A stretch of DNA of 64,000 nt from Austropuccinia psidii (taxonomy: Eukaryota; Basidiomycota; Pucciniomycetes; Pucciniales; Sphaerophragmiaceae): NCBI GenBank assembly GCA_023105745.1, contig JALGQZ010000009.1, forward strand, positions 35,020,409 to 35,084,408, in the 5' to 3' direction. The notes beneath the pieces were generated by a model. It made no database searches, was not told the DNA's origin, and saw only the letters and a list, made by a program, of their open reading frames with translations. The translations under genes were made by a program, and so were the position numbers. Below, piece by piece: positions 20,704 through 33,248 of this stretch (position 1 is the stretch's first letter; every line of letters begins with the position of its first letter).

Positions 20704-23700
20704 TTTCTGACATAATTGATTCCATCCCAGAGTTGTATAATGCTATAAATGACGTGAAAAAACATCTTTCTGATAAAAATGAAACCATTTGTAACAACAT
20801 TAAAACAAACAACCTGAGTCTGTGCCAAATTAATGAAACACTTATGTGTTTTGAAAAAGCTTTGAGAACAATTAAAAATTCCAATAATGACAATTCTTCT
20901 AACAATAAAATAAATGAACAATCTGCCATTATTAAAGAATTAACAGATAAATATTCTAAATTCAATATTGATGACATAATTGAAACAAGAGTTAAACAAG
21001 CCATAAATATTATCAAAACAGACAACAAAAAAGTCCTTGATGACATTTCAAATTCATTTACTGAAGTAAAGACATATACCATTGCCTTGAAAAAGTGTTT
21101 TGATGCTTCACAAGAAGAAGTATCAACATTATCAATGAAGTTGAATCAAGTCACTGCTGATAATACAAGACAAACAGAGTTATGGCAAGAACTGACACAT
21201 AAGGAAGACATGTATAAAATTGAAGTAATAAATTTAATACAAAGCTTCCAACATGAATACAGAAATTCCCAAAGGTGTAGCAACAGTAAAATGAATGACA
21301 TTGAACAAATACTGAACACCTTACCAAGAATGTCTACACCTCTAAATCAAAATGAGGGCACAAGAATTTCAAATCCACAAGTATTGGATCCTGATAATTC
21401 ACAATTAAAAAATGAATTATCCACTTCTTTTCAGAACTTGGAACCATCAATGGGCCAAGCACTCTTGAAAGAAGTTCCAAAACTTAAAGAATGGCCTCAC
21501 TTCAGTGGTGAAGGAGAATATGACCATATGGAATTCATTAGAGGTATTGACATGATCAAAGAGGATTTTGAATTACCAGACAGATTGGTAACAGCCAGGT
21601 TTAACACCTTGTTTACCAGATCAGCTCACAGATGGTACATCAAAATAAGACAAGCACATGGACACCAGAGTTGGACTTGGTGGAAAACCCAAATCATCAA
21701 CAAATGGGCAAATGATGCTTGGAGGTTTAAAGTTGAAACGACCTTTGAATCTGCCAAATTTAATGCTGATAAAGACAAAGCTTTACCATGGTTTTGCCAA
21801 CAAAAAGACAGATTAACAGCATTATATCCAGACATGTCAGAATTTATGATCCATAGGAAAATTCTGAGACAATGTGGAGGTGACTTAGAGCATGCTGTCA
21901 AAAGCAGGACTACTGAACAATCTTCAGCAGAGGATATTATCAATATACTAGAAGAAGTAACCACCAGAACCAAAATTGGTTCTAGTAGGGTGAATATCAA
22001 AACAAGGTTTAATACACCTTGGAAAGATTCTGTGGACAAAAACCCCAAAGAAAATTCTAATAATATTAAGTATAAATCTGCAGATACAATCAGAAAGTGC
22101 CATATTTGCCAAAGCACCACCCATTTAGCCAATACATGTCCAAAAAGGGGGAAAATCAATGAAATTGACATTGAAAAAGAACCAGATGTTGAAAAAGAAG
22201 ACATAATTGAAGACAATTCAGATGATAAGTCATCCATATTTTCTGAATCTTCAAAAGATATAGAAAATATCAATGCCACTTTTGACATCATGGAATCTTA
22301 TTCCCACTTGCCACAATTGAGCAATGGTCAACTTGATTTATCAAAAGTTCAAGATGCACAACTTATGAAAACAAAACCAAACAGAGGGAAAGGTTATACA
22401 GCTGGTAACTCCTGTAAAACAGAAGTGGTGATTGACAACAAACCCACTAAACTTTTGCTTGACCCAGGAGCCTTCTGCTCTTGTGTTGGTAAATCTTTTC
22501 TTAAAACTTGTGTACCAAACTTTGAAGATCAATTGTTGCCAATTGATGGCATAAAATTCAATAGTGCAAGTAACCCAATGAAAGCATTAGGAATTTTTGA
22601 GACCAATGTCATATTACCACACATAAATGGGAATTTAAGAATCACTGTTGAATTTGTTGTTATGGAAAATTGCTCCAGTACCCATTTCATATTGGGAAAT
22701 GATTATTTAATCATGTATGGCATAGATTTACACAACAACAAAGACAGATACTTTATTATTGGAGACAATAAGCGCCAAAAATTTGCCTTTTTACCATTTA
22801 GAAGACAAATGACAGTAAACAAAGTATCACCAGTCAACTTAGAGTTAGAGAAATTCAAGTCTGAACACTTAAATGAAGCTGAAATAAGCCTTCATTTGAG
22901 TGATAAACAAGAAAATGAACTCTATTCTCTTTTATATGACCATAAAGAAGCATTTGCCTCAGATAAAGAACCCCTAGGGGCAATTATTGGTCATGAAGTT
23001 GATATTATCCTTAATATTGAGAGACCTTATCCACCACTCTTAAGAAGACCTGCATATCCAGCAAGTCCAAAATCAAGAGAAGCTCTAGAAAGCCATATTA
23101 AAGAACTTCTAGACCTTGTTGTAATAAGAAAAGTGGGCCACAATGAGGAAGTAGAAATAACTACACCAGTCATAGTGGCTTGGCATAATGGAAAATCTAG
23201 AATGGTTGGGGACTTTAGAGCTCTGAACACTTATACTGTTCCAGACAGATACCCAATTCCAAAGATCCAAATTGCCCTCACTCAAATATCTCAAGCAGTA
23301 TATATAAGCACTATGGATGCTCTCAAAGGATTTCATCAGAATGTGGTGACACCAAGAGCAAGAAAGTATTTAAGAATCATTGTTCATTGTGGAGTTTATG
23401 AATATTTAAGAATGCCCTTTGGTATCAAAAATGCACCTTCACACTTCCAAAGAATGATGAATGAGATCTTCCCTGAAGAACTTTCAGAAGGATGGTTAAT
23501 CATTTACATTGATGACATTATAGTCTGCTCCAAAACTTGGGAAGAACATATGTACAGATTGTCCAGGGTTTTGACAAAAATTCAATCTGTCAATATGAAA
23601 ATTTCTTTAAAGAAATGCCATTTTGGATTTAAGGAGCTTAAAGCACTAGGGCATGTAGTATCTGGTTTATCTCTTGGAATTGACAAAAACAAAGTTGCAG

Positions 23701-25964
23701 CAGTATTGCTTAAGCCCATGCCTCAAAACAAAAAAGAAATTCAGTCATTTTTGGGTTTTGCAGGGTATTACAGGCAGCACATTAAAGATTTTGCATCCAT
23801 AGCAAGACCTCTTTATAAGCTATGTGACAAAGACACAGTCTTTGAAATGACAGTTGACAGAGTAAAAGCCTTTGAATCTTTGAGACAAGCCTTGACCACT
23901 GCTCCACTCTTACTGATGCCAGACTTTAAGCTGCCCTTTAAGCTTTATATTGATGCATCAGGAGATGGACTAGGTGCTGCACTTCACCAAGTTCAGATCA
24001 TAAATGATAAACCTGTAGAAGGACCCATATGTTTCATATCTAGGCAAATCAAACCCACTGAAGCCAGATATGGAGCAAGTCAGATGGAGTGTTTATGCCT
24101 TGTTTGGGCTCTAGAAAAGCTAAATTACTTTCTAGAAGGATGTGTCTTTGAAGTAATAACAGATTGTACCGCTGTTAAATCACTTTTGAACATGAAAACA
24201 CCCAACAGACATATGCTTAGATGGCAAATAGCCATACAAGAATATAGGGGAAATATGACTATTGTTCACAAAGATGGCAATATTCATAAAAATGCAGATG
24301 GACTAAGCAGATGGCCATTACCAAATGATATTGATAATCCTGCTTATGTACCAGAAGAAGCCTCCCCACAAATTCCAATAGAAGGGATAAGTGTTACAGA
24401 CTTAAACACCACCTTCTTTGAAGAAGTCAGAAACAGTTACACTCAAGATAAGAATTGTAGCATCTTATGCCAATTACTTAACAAGGACTGTAAAGACAAC
24501 TCTCTTACACATGCATTAGATGAAGTATGGAAAAAATCTTATGATGAAGGAAGATTTCACCTACTGGATGGTATAATTTACCACAGAACAAAACACACAT
24601 GTGTTATGACAGTTGTGGACAGGTCACTAATCAACCTTGTGCTGAAAGAATGCCATGACAGCCCCTTTTCAGGACATCTGTCTGAAGACAGAACAAGAGA
24701 AAAGGTAAAAACCTGTATATGTTGGCCAATGTGGCAAAAAGATGTGACAGAGTATTGCAGAACCTGTGACAGATGTCAAAAAGCAAACAAATCCACTGGC
24801 AAGAGACTTGGAAATATGATAAAAATCCAAGAACCCAGCAGACCTTGGGAAATTGTCCATATGGATTGGGTAACAGGACTACCACCAGGTGGTGACAGAA
24901 GTTATAATGCTTGCCTAGTAATTGTAGACAGGTTCAGTAAAACTCCAATCTTTTTACCATGCCACAAAGATGATACGGCCATGGATACAGCTCTTCTGAT
25001 ATGGAATAGAGTAGTATCATGGACTGGCATATTTACAAATATCATTAGTGACAGAGATCCTAAATTCACCTCAGCACTGTGGACAAATCTTCACCAACTA
25101 TTTGGGACAAAATTATCCTTCTCCACAGCCTACCACCCACAAACTGATGGTCTGGCTGAAAGAATGATTCAAACCTTAGAGGTAATGGTGAGAAGATTCT
25201 GTGCATATGGCCTTGAATTTAAAGATAGTGATGGTTTCACCCATGATTGGTGTACTCTTCTTCCTGCACTGGAACTGGCATACAAAACATCCATTAATGC
25301 CAGTACCAATGAGACTCCTGCTATTCTGGAAAAAGGATGGAATCCTAAACTACCCCAAGATTCTTTGAGGAAAGATTTAGTTGAGATACATCCTACAGCT
25401 GCCAGCTTCAAAGGAATGCTATACAGAGCCAGAAAGCATGCAGTAAGATGCATGGAAGACTCATTTGCATATGCTAAAGATAAATGGGACAAATCTCATG
25501 CCACTCCAGATTTCAAGGCAGGAGATTTAGTACTAGTATCCACCACCAACTTCAATAACATCAAAGGATGTAAAAAGCTCAAAGACTCCTTTGCAGGACC
25601 TTTTGTTATTAAAGCCCTCCATGGAGACAATGCTGTTGAAGTAGAGTTATCTGAAGAACTTAGTAATAAGCATCCTACATTTCCAGTGAGCTTAGTGAAG
25701 CCATATAAATCTAGTGATGCTGATAAATTTCCCTTAAGGAATAAAGTTCCCCAAGTTATACCTCCTATTGAAACATCTGGTACTAAGAAAATTACCAAAG
25801 TTCTTAAAGAAAGGAAATTAAGAACCAAGAAAGTGAGGGAATACCTTGTTAGGTACAGTGACCCAACTTGTGAAGATGAATGGTTAGAAGAGAAAGATAT
25901 ACCAGAAGCTACCAAACTCCTAAGGAGATTCAGACACACTAGAAATAGCAATATTACAAAGTAA
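20040..25964 (+). CDS. A1 Gag-Pol polyprotein
   Basis: A 1974-codon uninterrupted Ty3/Gypsy polyprotein. In order: an N-terminal about 220 residues that overlap ORF1 in another frame, a coiled-coil-like Gag region, a capsid-like region (from about 481, [10 protein letters not shown]), and a CCHC knuckle at 687-700 (CX2CX4HX4C). The protease motif DPGA starts at 808, with Pro where Ser or Thr is usual. RT has YIDD at 1156-1159. RNase H acidic residues are D1305, D1375 and D1420. The integrase HHCC finger starts at H1539 and includes C1576 and C1579. The catalytic triad is D1609, D1671 and E1707 (D,D35E). A GPF motif lies near 1853 and a chromodomain-like tail ([18 protein letters not shown]) near 1934-1955. 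A Trp-to-Cys change relative to A2 lies in the finger (KTCICWP). A working protein may instead start at M221 (ATG 20700), reached by stop-restart after ORF1. Confidence 0.95.
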   Translation: MPSTRSGASYNPSSSSQKGNRCDYGRGKSGTEGKGSVDDFQTTKMGHSEADNTILPSKRADTATTSLCGHIQSQPQCLQQCTPVQGVPDPCRPVEELHEFLPDSEKIPGPSQYLQIAQWLATIDGEEKHDAFDTRMEEKQPSTTQTSAKNSPSGQQQQFQREKAATTSKQGQREGTSSKTLQPGLQNPKDSAGCHGKCISDGQNHDGITEEGGSQIKVPEMISDIIDSIPELYNAINDVKKHLSDKNETICNNIKTNNLSLCQINETLMCFEKALRTIKNSNNDNSSNNKINEQSAIIKELTDKYSKFNIDDIIETRVKQAINIIKTDNKKVLDDISNSFTEVKTYTIALKKCFDASQEEVSTLSMKLNQVTADNTRQTELWQELTHKEDMYKIEVINLIQSFQHEYRNSQRCSNSKMNDIEQILNTLPRMSTPLNQNEGTRISNPQVLDPDNSQLKNELSTSFQNLEPSMGQALLKEVPKLKEWPHFSGEGEYDHMEFIRGIDMIKEDFELPDRLVTARFNTLFTRSAHRWYIKIRQAHGHQSWTWWKTQIINKWANDAWRFKVETTFESAKFNADKDKALPWFCQQKDRLTALYPDMSEFMIHRKILRQCGGDLEHAVKSRTTEQSSAEDIINILEEVTTRTKIGSSRVNIKTRFNTPWKDSVDKNPKENSNNIKYKSADTIRKCHICQSTTHLANTCPKRGKINEIDIEKEPDVEKEDIIEDNSDDKSSIFSESSKDIENINATFDIMESYSHLPQLSNGQLDLSKVQDAQLMKTKPNRGKGYTAGNSCKTEVVIDNKPTKLLLDPGAFCSCVGKSFLKTCVPNFEDQLLPIDGIKFNSASNPMKALGIFETNVILPHINGNLRITVEFVVMENCSSTHFILGNDYLIMYGIDLHNNKDRYFIIGDNKRQKFAFLPFRRQMTVNKVSPVNLELEKFKSEHLNEAEISLHLSDKQENELYSLLYDHKEAFASDKEPLGAIIGHEVDIILNIERPYPPLLRRPAYPASPKSREALESHIKELLDLVVIRKVGHNEEVEITTPVIVAWHNGKSRMVGDFRALNTYTVPDRYPIPKIQIALTQISQAVYISTMDALKGFHQNVVTPRARKYLRIIVHCGVYEYLRMPFGIKNAPSHFQRMMNEIFPEELSEGWLIIYIDDIIVCSKTWEEHMYRLSRVLTKIQSVNMKISLKKCHFGFKELKALGHVVSGLSLGIDKNKVAAVLLKPMPQNKKEIQSFLGFAGYYRQHIKDFASIARPLYKLCDKDTVFEMTVDRVKAFESLRQALTTAPLLLMPDFKLPFKLYIDASGDGLGAALHQVQIINDKPVEGPICFISRQIKPTEARYGASQMECLCLVWALEKLNYFLEGCVFEVITDCTAVKSLLNMKTPNRHMLRWQIAIQEYRGNMTIVHKDGNIHKNADGLSRWPLPNDIDNPAYVPEEASPQIPIEGISVTDLNTTFFEEVRNSYTQDKNCSILCQLLNKDCKDNSLTHALDEVWKKSYDEGRFHLLDGIIYHRTKHTCVMTVVDRSLINLVLKECHDSPFSGHLSEDRTREKVKTCICWPMWQKDVTEYCRTCDRCQKANKSTGKRLGNMIKIQEPSRPWEIVHMDWVTGLPPGGDRSYNACLVIVDRFSKTPIFLPCHKDDTAMDTALLIWNRVVSWTGIFTNIISDRDPKFTSALWTNLHQLFGTKLSFSTAYHPQTDGLAERMIQTLEVMVRRFCAYGLEFKDSDGFTHDWCTLLPALELAYKTSINASTNETPAILEKGWNPKLPQDSLRKDLVEIHPTAASFKGMLYRARKHAVRCMEDSFAYAKDKWDKSHATPDFKAGDLVLVSTTNFNNIKGCKKLKDSFAGPFVIKALHGDNAVEVELSEELSNKHPTFPVSLVKPYKSSDADKFPLRNKVPQVIPPIETSGTKKITKVLKERKLRTKKVREYLVRYSDPTCEDEWLEEKDIPEATKLLRRFRHTRNSNITK

Positions 25965-25975
25965 TATTCTTTTTT

Positions 25976-25987
25976 AGGGGGAGGGAA
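25976..25987 (+). promoter_or_regulatory. A1 polypurine tract
   Basis: The sequence agggggagggaa lies directly before the 3' LTR, preceded by a T-run. It is the expected plus-strand primer for reverse transcription. Confidence 0.85.
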
Positions 25988-27826
25988 TGTGAGCCTTAGA
26001 GGTAATTTCATATACCCAAAAGACCACAAATACAAAAATAACATATTAATATAAATAACATAGAATTTATTTATATTATTAAAATAAAAATCAAAATATA
26101 AATATAAAATTATATTAAAAATAAAAATTTAATTACAATTTAAAAATAAAAATACATGAAATTTTGTAAGTATAAAATTACATTTATACTTGGAAAAATT
26201 AAGTAAAAATGAAATTTTAACAAAATTGTGAAAAAATAAATAAATTTGGAAAAAAGTTAAATAAAAATTATTATAACTTTTTATCCAATAAATAAACATA
26301 TAAAAATTATTTCACCATTGGATTCCTCATAAAAAATCAGGTGGGGTCACCTCTGAGTGAAATTCTTGTAACTCAACTCTAAATAAGCTTAAATTAAGTT
26401 TTTAGTATTTTCAATACAAAAGTTGAAAATCCTCAAAACTTTAATTTAATTCACACCACATGTGGTGTTAACCATCAATTTTTGTGTTAAAATTGAGGTG
26501 TTGTGTTTAGTTTAGAAGTTATGAGGAATTGAAGTATTTTCAATTGAATTCAATTGAAATGTCAAAATGTGCGCGTGTATTACATAAGTGAACTTTAATT
26601 TACATATGAGGTGTCAATTATTACTGTATTGTACTGTACAATTGAATTGAATTACATATGTAAAATTATAAGTATAATACATGATGAGGAATTAAAGGAA
26701 AAATAAATTGGAAAGATTAAATTTGGGGGGGAAAAGGAACTCCAGCTCTAAGGGGGAGCTAGACCCCCAAAATCCTTGCTGACAGGCGTGGGATGTCAAA
26801 ATTCACGCAAAAGTTCATCACTTTTGGCCTGGAATTGAGTCACAGGGTCTGTGGACTCAATTGATGATGAGGTTTTGATACCAACTGGGGTAGTTTTAGC
26901 TGTTGCCAAGAGGGTAAAACTACCCTTAAGATGAAACAACCATAGTAAAAACAGTTTTAACTGGTTTCTACGCTTCTGACACACATTCTGACGTGTTTTG
27001 AAGGCTCTAGGCCTGATATTTCTATAGCAATGGCTGATTTAAGGGTCTAAAATGGCTAAAAATGGCTAAAAATGGCTTAAACCAGCCCTTTTTTGGTCTA
27101 AACCAGGGTTCAATGATGCCATAATTGGCTTTTCTGTTGTCAGACTGTTTTTCACGACTGACAAGAGTAAATTTTACTTTTGGAGTAAGAGAATTGATGG
27201 CTATAAAAGAATGTCTTCTTTGCCCCACTTTTCTCTTCATGTTAGAATCTTTTCCTTTTATTAATTAGTTTAAAACTATTAAACCAATCAATCAAAGATT
27301 CCAACCACCACTTTTAAATCATTCTAAACCTTTCAACCACGTGAAAAAATCATTATAAACATTGTTTGTAACTCTTATAATCATTTTTACCCCTGAACCA
27401 CCCCAAAAGTGAATTAAAGCATCTTTCATCACTGTTAACTTTGTCACTTTGTTTCCAAATTCACTCTGGTCACTTTTGGGCGTGTTTTCTCTTTAATATT
27501 ATTTTTAAAGACTCTGTTCTTTAATTAATTGCTTGCAGTTCTTTGCTCAATTAATTCCAATTGAAATTGCTCTTGAAGAAATTTCTTTTGTAGCCTTAAA
27601 ATATCTCTTGTAGAGTATTTTTTGGATAAATCTTTATTGTTGGTAAAACAATAAATTTTTATAATATTATTGTTTTATACTAATAAAGTTATAAACAATA
27701 AAATTGGCGTGTTTTCTCTTAAAAATAATATTTCATACTATTTTTAACTGAATTTTACCTTATACAAATTTTGAGGACAGGAAAAGTACTTGATTTTTAA
27801 TCAAAGTTTCATATCCACACCTTACA
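25988..27826 (+). repeat. A1 3' LTR
   Basis: A 1839-bp LTR nearly identical to 17745-19567. It is followed by the right TSD copy accag. Confidence 0.95.
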
Positions 27827-28848
27827 ACCAGTAACACCCGCAGAACCAAAGGGCAGAAAGGGAAAAGGAAAGAGGAACAGTGAAGGCCTTATCACAGCAA
27901 CGAAGTGGACACCCATTGCCACCCAGAGGATTAGTAAACCACAAAACACTGCCACAATACAAGGTAAACCAACCTTAACAGCTTGTACAGCAAAAATTAC
28001 CATAATTAATGCAGTGTAACCCCTAAAGGTAAATTGCCCAAATAAGCAAGCAAAAAATTTGTACAAGGCACAGTCAAAGGTAAATAACCTAAGAACAGAA
28101 GGTTTTTGACTGCTTTCAAACACTGATATGTCACCTGTACACCTCAGAGACCTTGGTTTCCAAAGGCACCAGCCAGAGGACAGAGAAGGCTTGTCTAGAA
28201 CCATAAGACCTGGAAGAGGACACCTTGGACACAGTGGTGGATGGCAAGACATTGAGGGAAATCATACCCACTATTCCATTCACCTTCCAATTCAACAGGA
28301 ACTTCCAACCAAAGGACTGGAAGGATATGGATCAAGTTCTTCAGCTCCAGCAACCCCTCAAAGATCTTTTTCAATGGAGCATGGACAACAAGAGGTTCAA
28401 ACTGGCATCCCACTGGGCAGAAATTGGAGCAAGTTTCCAGAAGATCTGTCTTAAACAAATAGACCTCAGAGACCTGATGGTAATCACCAAAGGTTGGAAT
28501 CCCACAAGGCCGTTCAGACTCCTGAAGGTGAGGGCAAACAGGATAAGGGAAATTAAAGCCACTATTCAGGTTATAGAATAACAACTGACCCAGACAGGGC
28601 ATACTCAGATTCCTTCAGGCTCACAAGGAGCAGGCCAAATCAGCTCTCCAGTGGCTTCATATCATTCAAGAACCAACAGATCAGTGTCCAAGAGTCACCA
28701 TTCTTCACAATCCCAGGAATTATACAGAAGAAGACAGGGATACAAGGGAAAAAACAAGAACTCTTTTCACCAAAGGAAGAGAGGTTCAGACCTAATGTTA
28801 CAGAAACTGTTGGACTTGGTGAAAGAAGTACACAAGAGGCAGAAGTAG
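27827..28848 (+). pseudogene. B-main ORF1 (decayed), 3' part
   Basis: The frame interrupted by A1 resumes as TPAEPKGRKGKGKRNSEG and runs, with several stops (for example near 28016, 28204 and TAA 28579-28581), to TAG 28846-28848. It includes the segment TFQFNRNFQPKDWKDMDQVL, then LASHWAEIGASFQKICL and a TKGWNPTRPFRLL motif. A basic tail (RRRQGYKGKNKNSFHQRKR) and a terminal helix (LLDLVKEVHKRQK) follow. The layout of helical region, GW-P motif, basic Lys/Gly-rich region and terminal helix parallels A1 ORF1. I recognise it as a recurrent rust Gypsy ORF1, of unknown function. Confidence 0.7.
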
Positions 28849-30062
28849 TTGTAAATTACTCTTGAATCAGTAGTCCCCTTAATAGAACTATTACCCCCAC
28901 TCAGATTGAACATAATTCTGTCTCACCTGAGAGTAACTAAAAAGTGATTCACTGTGGTTACGAAGGCCCCAATCTGCTGAGCAAACTCAAAAGAAGCTTT
29001 CAGAACTTGAAGCAAGCCATGAGAGGATGAAAACATTAGCAGCCTCCATCGATAAAATTGCTAAAACGTTTCAAGAAAGACATGCTCAATTAAGAAAAGC
29101 CTCTGAAAAAACCAATAAAAGATTGAATATAGCCTTTGAAGAAAACACCATAGCAGAAGGGACAGGGATTGTCTGGATCATGACATAAACAAATTGTTTG
29201 GTGTCTACCATAACATGGAGCCCCAACCACAAGGCCATGTTATGGTTAAGCCATATCACCCAGTTGAAATCAAACCAGATTCCAAGTTGGTGAATAAGGA
29301 AAGATCTCCAGCACAATACCAGGATGGAGATAATATGTCCTATTCATAAAAGGAGCCTTGAAACAGCTTCATGAGGCCTGAAGCTGGCCCAAATTCTCTG
29401 GAACTGGAATACATGAACATATGGAGCTCATAGATTATATTAATGGACTCTCCAGTGATGTACCAAGCATACCAGACTACTGTATTACTGCTAGACTTAA
29501 TACAGCAATTAAAGATCATGCTAGTATATAGTACACAGAAATGAGAGAAATCCATGGCAGGGGAAACTGGCCATGGTGGAAGAGTCAAATTATCCAAAAG
29601 TAAAGCAATGGTACTTGGATATGGCAAAAGACCATCTCATTTGAAAATGACAAATACTCAGTGGACAAAGATCCATATGAGTGGTGTCTTAGACAGTGTA
29701 AAAGACTCAAAGACATTGATCCTCAAGTGAACACTCAAATGAGGAGTCACAAACTCGCGGCACAAATGCCAGGAGAACTAGAGAATGCAGTAAAATGCAG
29801 ATGCAACCAAAATTTCACTCTAGATAAAATTGCTAATACCTTACACTATGTAGGGAAAAGAACTAATATAGGGAAACTCACCCCATATAGAAGCAGTAGT
29901 TTCAAAGAGAAAGAACCTTTTAGCATAGAGTTTAAAGAAAAACCCAAGCAAAGAGTGAAGAAGTGGCTAAGAAGAAAAATTCTTGCCACAATTGTGGTTC
30001 AACAGACCACTATACCACTATGCCAACCACTGTCCAAAGGCAAAGAAAAAATTCTATGCCTT
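28849..30062 (+). pseudogene. B-main gag (decayed)
   Basis: Gag-like sequence with frequent stops. Recognisable parts are a coiled-coil stretch near 28980-29130, a capsid-like region (KFSGTGIHEHMELIDYI near 29390), and the segment from 29661 (DPYEWCLRQCKRLKDIDPQ) to the zinc knuckle CHNCGSTDHYTT near 29985. Frames switch at least twice around 29960-30060, within and just after the knuckle. Confidence 0.75.
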
Positions 30063-31221
30063 TGAGAAAGTGTCAGAGGAGGGATACCCTACACAGAATT
30101 ATGAATCTGAATCTATGGGTGATTCCCTCAGAGAACCATCTGATGCTGACCAAGACCCACGGGAAGAATTTCTAGTGGAATACCAAGAGGAAACCCCACT
30201 AGAAATCCAGGACATACAGCTGGAAGCAGGCCTGCCACAAGATACTGCTAATAAAAACCTGTGCCAACATACACAATATGCACAAACATTCCTGGTCACA
30301 CCGACTAAAGGAATGGCATACATACATGGAAAAGCCACAACAATGACTGTCTGTGTTGACAATGCTCAACCTCCATTGATCATTGAAAGTGGAGCACACT
30401 GCTCCATAGTGGACAGAAAATATCTGGAAAGCCACTTCCACAACTTGGAAAAACAGCTCTTGCCCACCAAGGCAGCAAGCTTAAAAATTTCATCAGGCCA
30501 GATGACTTTCATTGGGACAATTATCAACGACATAATTATACCCCATAGGAAAGGTAACATCAGACTCAACCCAGAGTTTGTACTGCTTGATGATGCCCAC
30601 ATATAAGGGCTCTTACTGGGAAACAATTACCAGAAGATGTATGGAATAGATCTTTACAACAGTAAAAATAGGCACATTACCATTGGTACCAACAAGGAAA
30701 AGAGATTTTCACTTGATATATACCAAATATCTTCTCAGGATTCACTTGAGGAAGTACTGAATGAATTCAGAGAAGGCCAGTTTAGCACTGCCTTCACCAG
30801 TAAACAAAAACTAAGCTTACTGAAGATGAGGAGAAAGAACAGACCAGCATTTGCCATTGGTGAAGAACCAGTAGGAAAGATTAATGGCCATGATATAGAG
30901 CTATCCCTGGAAGTGGAAAGACCTTATCAACCCATGCTCAGCAAACCTTCTTACCCAGAAAGTCTGGAAACCAGGAAAGAAATTGAAAGACATATCAATG
31001 AACTCCTGAAAATGGCTTTCATCAGAAAGATTGGGCACAATGAAATAGTGGAAATGACCACCCTTGTTCTGATCACCTGGAATGATGGCAACTCTAGGCT
31101 GTGTGGAGATTTCAGAGATCTAAACAACTACACAAAAGCTGACAGGTATCTTATAGCCACAATACCTCAGGCCTTAGACAAACTGGCAAAAGCCAAATAC
31201 ATAATCAAAATGGATTGTATC
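30063..31221 (+). pseudogene. B-main protease and start of RT (decayed)
   Basis: One frame runs from the post-knuckle linker (FEKVSEEGYPTQNYES) through the protease and into RT. The protease active-site motif reads ESGAHCS near 30385, with Glu in place of the catalytic Asp. It has a single nonsense TAA at 30604-30606, then the RT-proximal linker (GKINGHDIELSLEVERPYQP) and the first RT motifs (CGDFRDLNNYTKADRY, KYIIKMDC). It is interrupted at the TSD gtatc by a solo LTR. Confidence 0.85.
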
Positions 31222-33248
31222 TGTAAGGTTTGACTATGAAACAATAAGTAAAAATTACTATTTTTATACTTATTGTACTCTGAATGTCCTTATAAATTGA
31301 ATAAATAAGTTTAAAAATATAATAATAATAAAGAAATATTATTATTATGGCGTAAAATAATTATATTATTAAATAAATATAATAATATAATTTATATTAT
31401 GAAAATATAATATAATAAATAAATATATTAATATAAAATAATTAATATATTTAAAAAGCTCTTTATTATTGTTACCAACAAATAATAAAGGCGTAAAAAA
31501 TTGTTTTTTATTAATAAAAAACAATTTATAACAATAATATTACCAATATTAAAGTTATGAAATAATATAAATACTATTTATATTATTTAAAGAATTATTA
31601 AAAGAGTAATAATAGAGAAATTATTATAATAAGAGAAAATAACTTACTTTTAACACTTAATATAATAATTTTGAAGAATTTTACGCCAAAAAAAATATAA
31701 ATACAACTTTTACAAATTGTATTTACAATAAAAATAAAGAAAATTACAAATTATTCTGGATTTTTACGTGGAAATGAGTTTTAGAGAGATTTTTAACAAA
31801 AACAATTAAATAAATGATTTAATCACGTCAAAATAGATGATTATAGCAAGGTGGTCTTTGGTCTTTAATAATATAACAGTTTTATATATAAAGAATAAAG
31901 AAATTACCTTTGATTTAATTGATTTAATGTTTTTGATGCGTCTGAGGGGAAAATAGAGTAAAAAGAGCTCTATTTATAGTAAATACCTCCCTCCTAGAGT
32001 CCAACAGGCTTCTAGTAGACGTGTACTGATCATATCCACTGGAATTGACCAATATTTTAAGGTTTGAGGGTGATTACATCATGATCAAACCATATTACAT
32101 CATTATTGCACCATTATTTAGAGTTATCACTATAACTCTAAGTGTGATGACATCAGAGGCTTGGCAGAACCCCAAATTTCGTGGATTTTATTAGTTTTAA
32201 TCATAAACTAATAGTATTCACCAATTTTATCACTCTTAAGACTGTTAAACTTAATTTAAGGTTACAGTATGTGATCATAACAGCTCAATTTAAGCTCAAA
32301 CTTTGATCTTCAATAACTTTTAAGATTTTCACGCTACAGTAATTCAGAGAGTGAATTCTGATAGCCTGACATAACCTTATTATTCTGCCAAGAGCTTTTC
32401 ATTACATCATCAAAACTCTAATTTTGATGATTTTTCTTGTAACTCATCTTTTCTGTCGAAATTCAATATTTTAAACTTCAAACCTTGATTTCAGGGGGTT
32501 GTACCCTGAATTTAATAATAAAAATTACATCATTCTTCACGAATGAACTAGTAGAATCCAACTGTATACTTTTTTTTAAGTTTGGACCACTTTCACAACA
32601 AAGTGGTCAACAGCTCTGTTGATTTTTATCAATATTTCCTTATAAGTCTTAACCTTGTTTATAATTAGCAAAATAAAGTTCATATCTGTATTCTTACAGT
32701 AATTACGTGGTAACTTTATTTTTGGTTCATCATTCTAGCATGTATAGTTTAGAAGATATTAGCTATGATCCTTGAATATATGCGTTGACCAAAAAAGTGC
32801 ATATATTCAGGATAATTCTTTAAGTATTGATTTTGAGAATTAGCTTATTAATTGTTTTATGTGTGGATTTTTGTGGGGAATCCACTGGTACAATTTATTT
32901 CACATGTTGTTTCATTAGTTTCTGAGATAAATAAGGCTTTATGGTTTTTATAAGGTATTATACCTTATAATTCCTTAAATATTGACTTTACAGATATGCC
33001 ATAAAAATGGTATATGTGTATTTTACCATGTGGAATCCAATGGTATAATTTATTTCACATGTTGGTTCATTGGTTTTTAAGTTAAACCAATTTTTGTACC
33101 AATTTATGGTATTTTTTGTGTATTTAAGTAATTATTTTTACTGTATAATTATTCTAATTAATTTTAATATAATTATACTAAAGGTATAATTATTTTTATT
33201 AATTTTTGTGACCTCATTGGGTATGTGGTCATATCTCAAAGGCTCACA
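31222..33248 (-). mobile_element. Solo LTR, family D, in B-main RT
   Basis: A 2027-bp insertion with ends TGTAAGG...GGCTCACA, flanked by a perfect gtatc TSD (31217-31221 and 33249-33253). B-main RT coding continues straight after it. Relative to the family-A convention (TGTGAGCC start) it lies in reverse orientation. Both ends share motifs with A and E LTRs. No coding sequence was seen, and the interior is very AT-rich. Confidence 0.9.

Larger units (their letters stand above)
17745..27826 (+). mobile_element. A1: young full-length family-A Ty3/Gypsy (chromovirus-like) element
   Basis: A 10,082-bp element flanked by a perfect TSD, accag (17740-17744 and 27827-27831), inserted in B-main ORF1. 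The two LTRs differ by only about seven substitutions plus two indels (one of 1 bp, one of about 16 bp). The internal part has a primer-binding region, a leader intron, an ORF1, one uninterrupted 1974-codon gag-pol frame and a polypurine tract. All catalytic motifs are intact, so the element may be autonomous. Confidence 0.95.

Noticed and set aside
20167..21082. Minus-strand ORFs opposite gag (78-230 codons)
   Set aside because: Antisense shadows of the gag frames, which recur in A2 at the same relative places and have no domain or start context.
31222..33248. Cargo gene inside the 2-kb family D insertion
   Set aside because: The interior has no long ORF and no coding composition. The TSD and ends identify it as a solo LTR.
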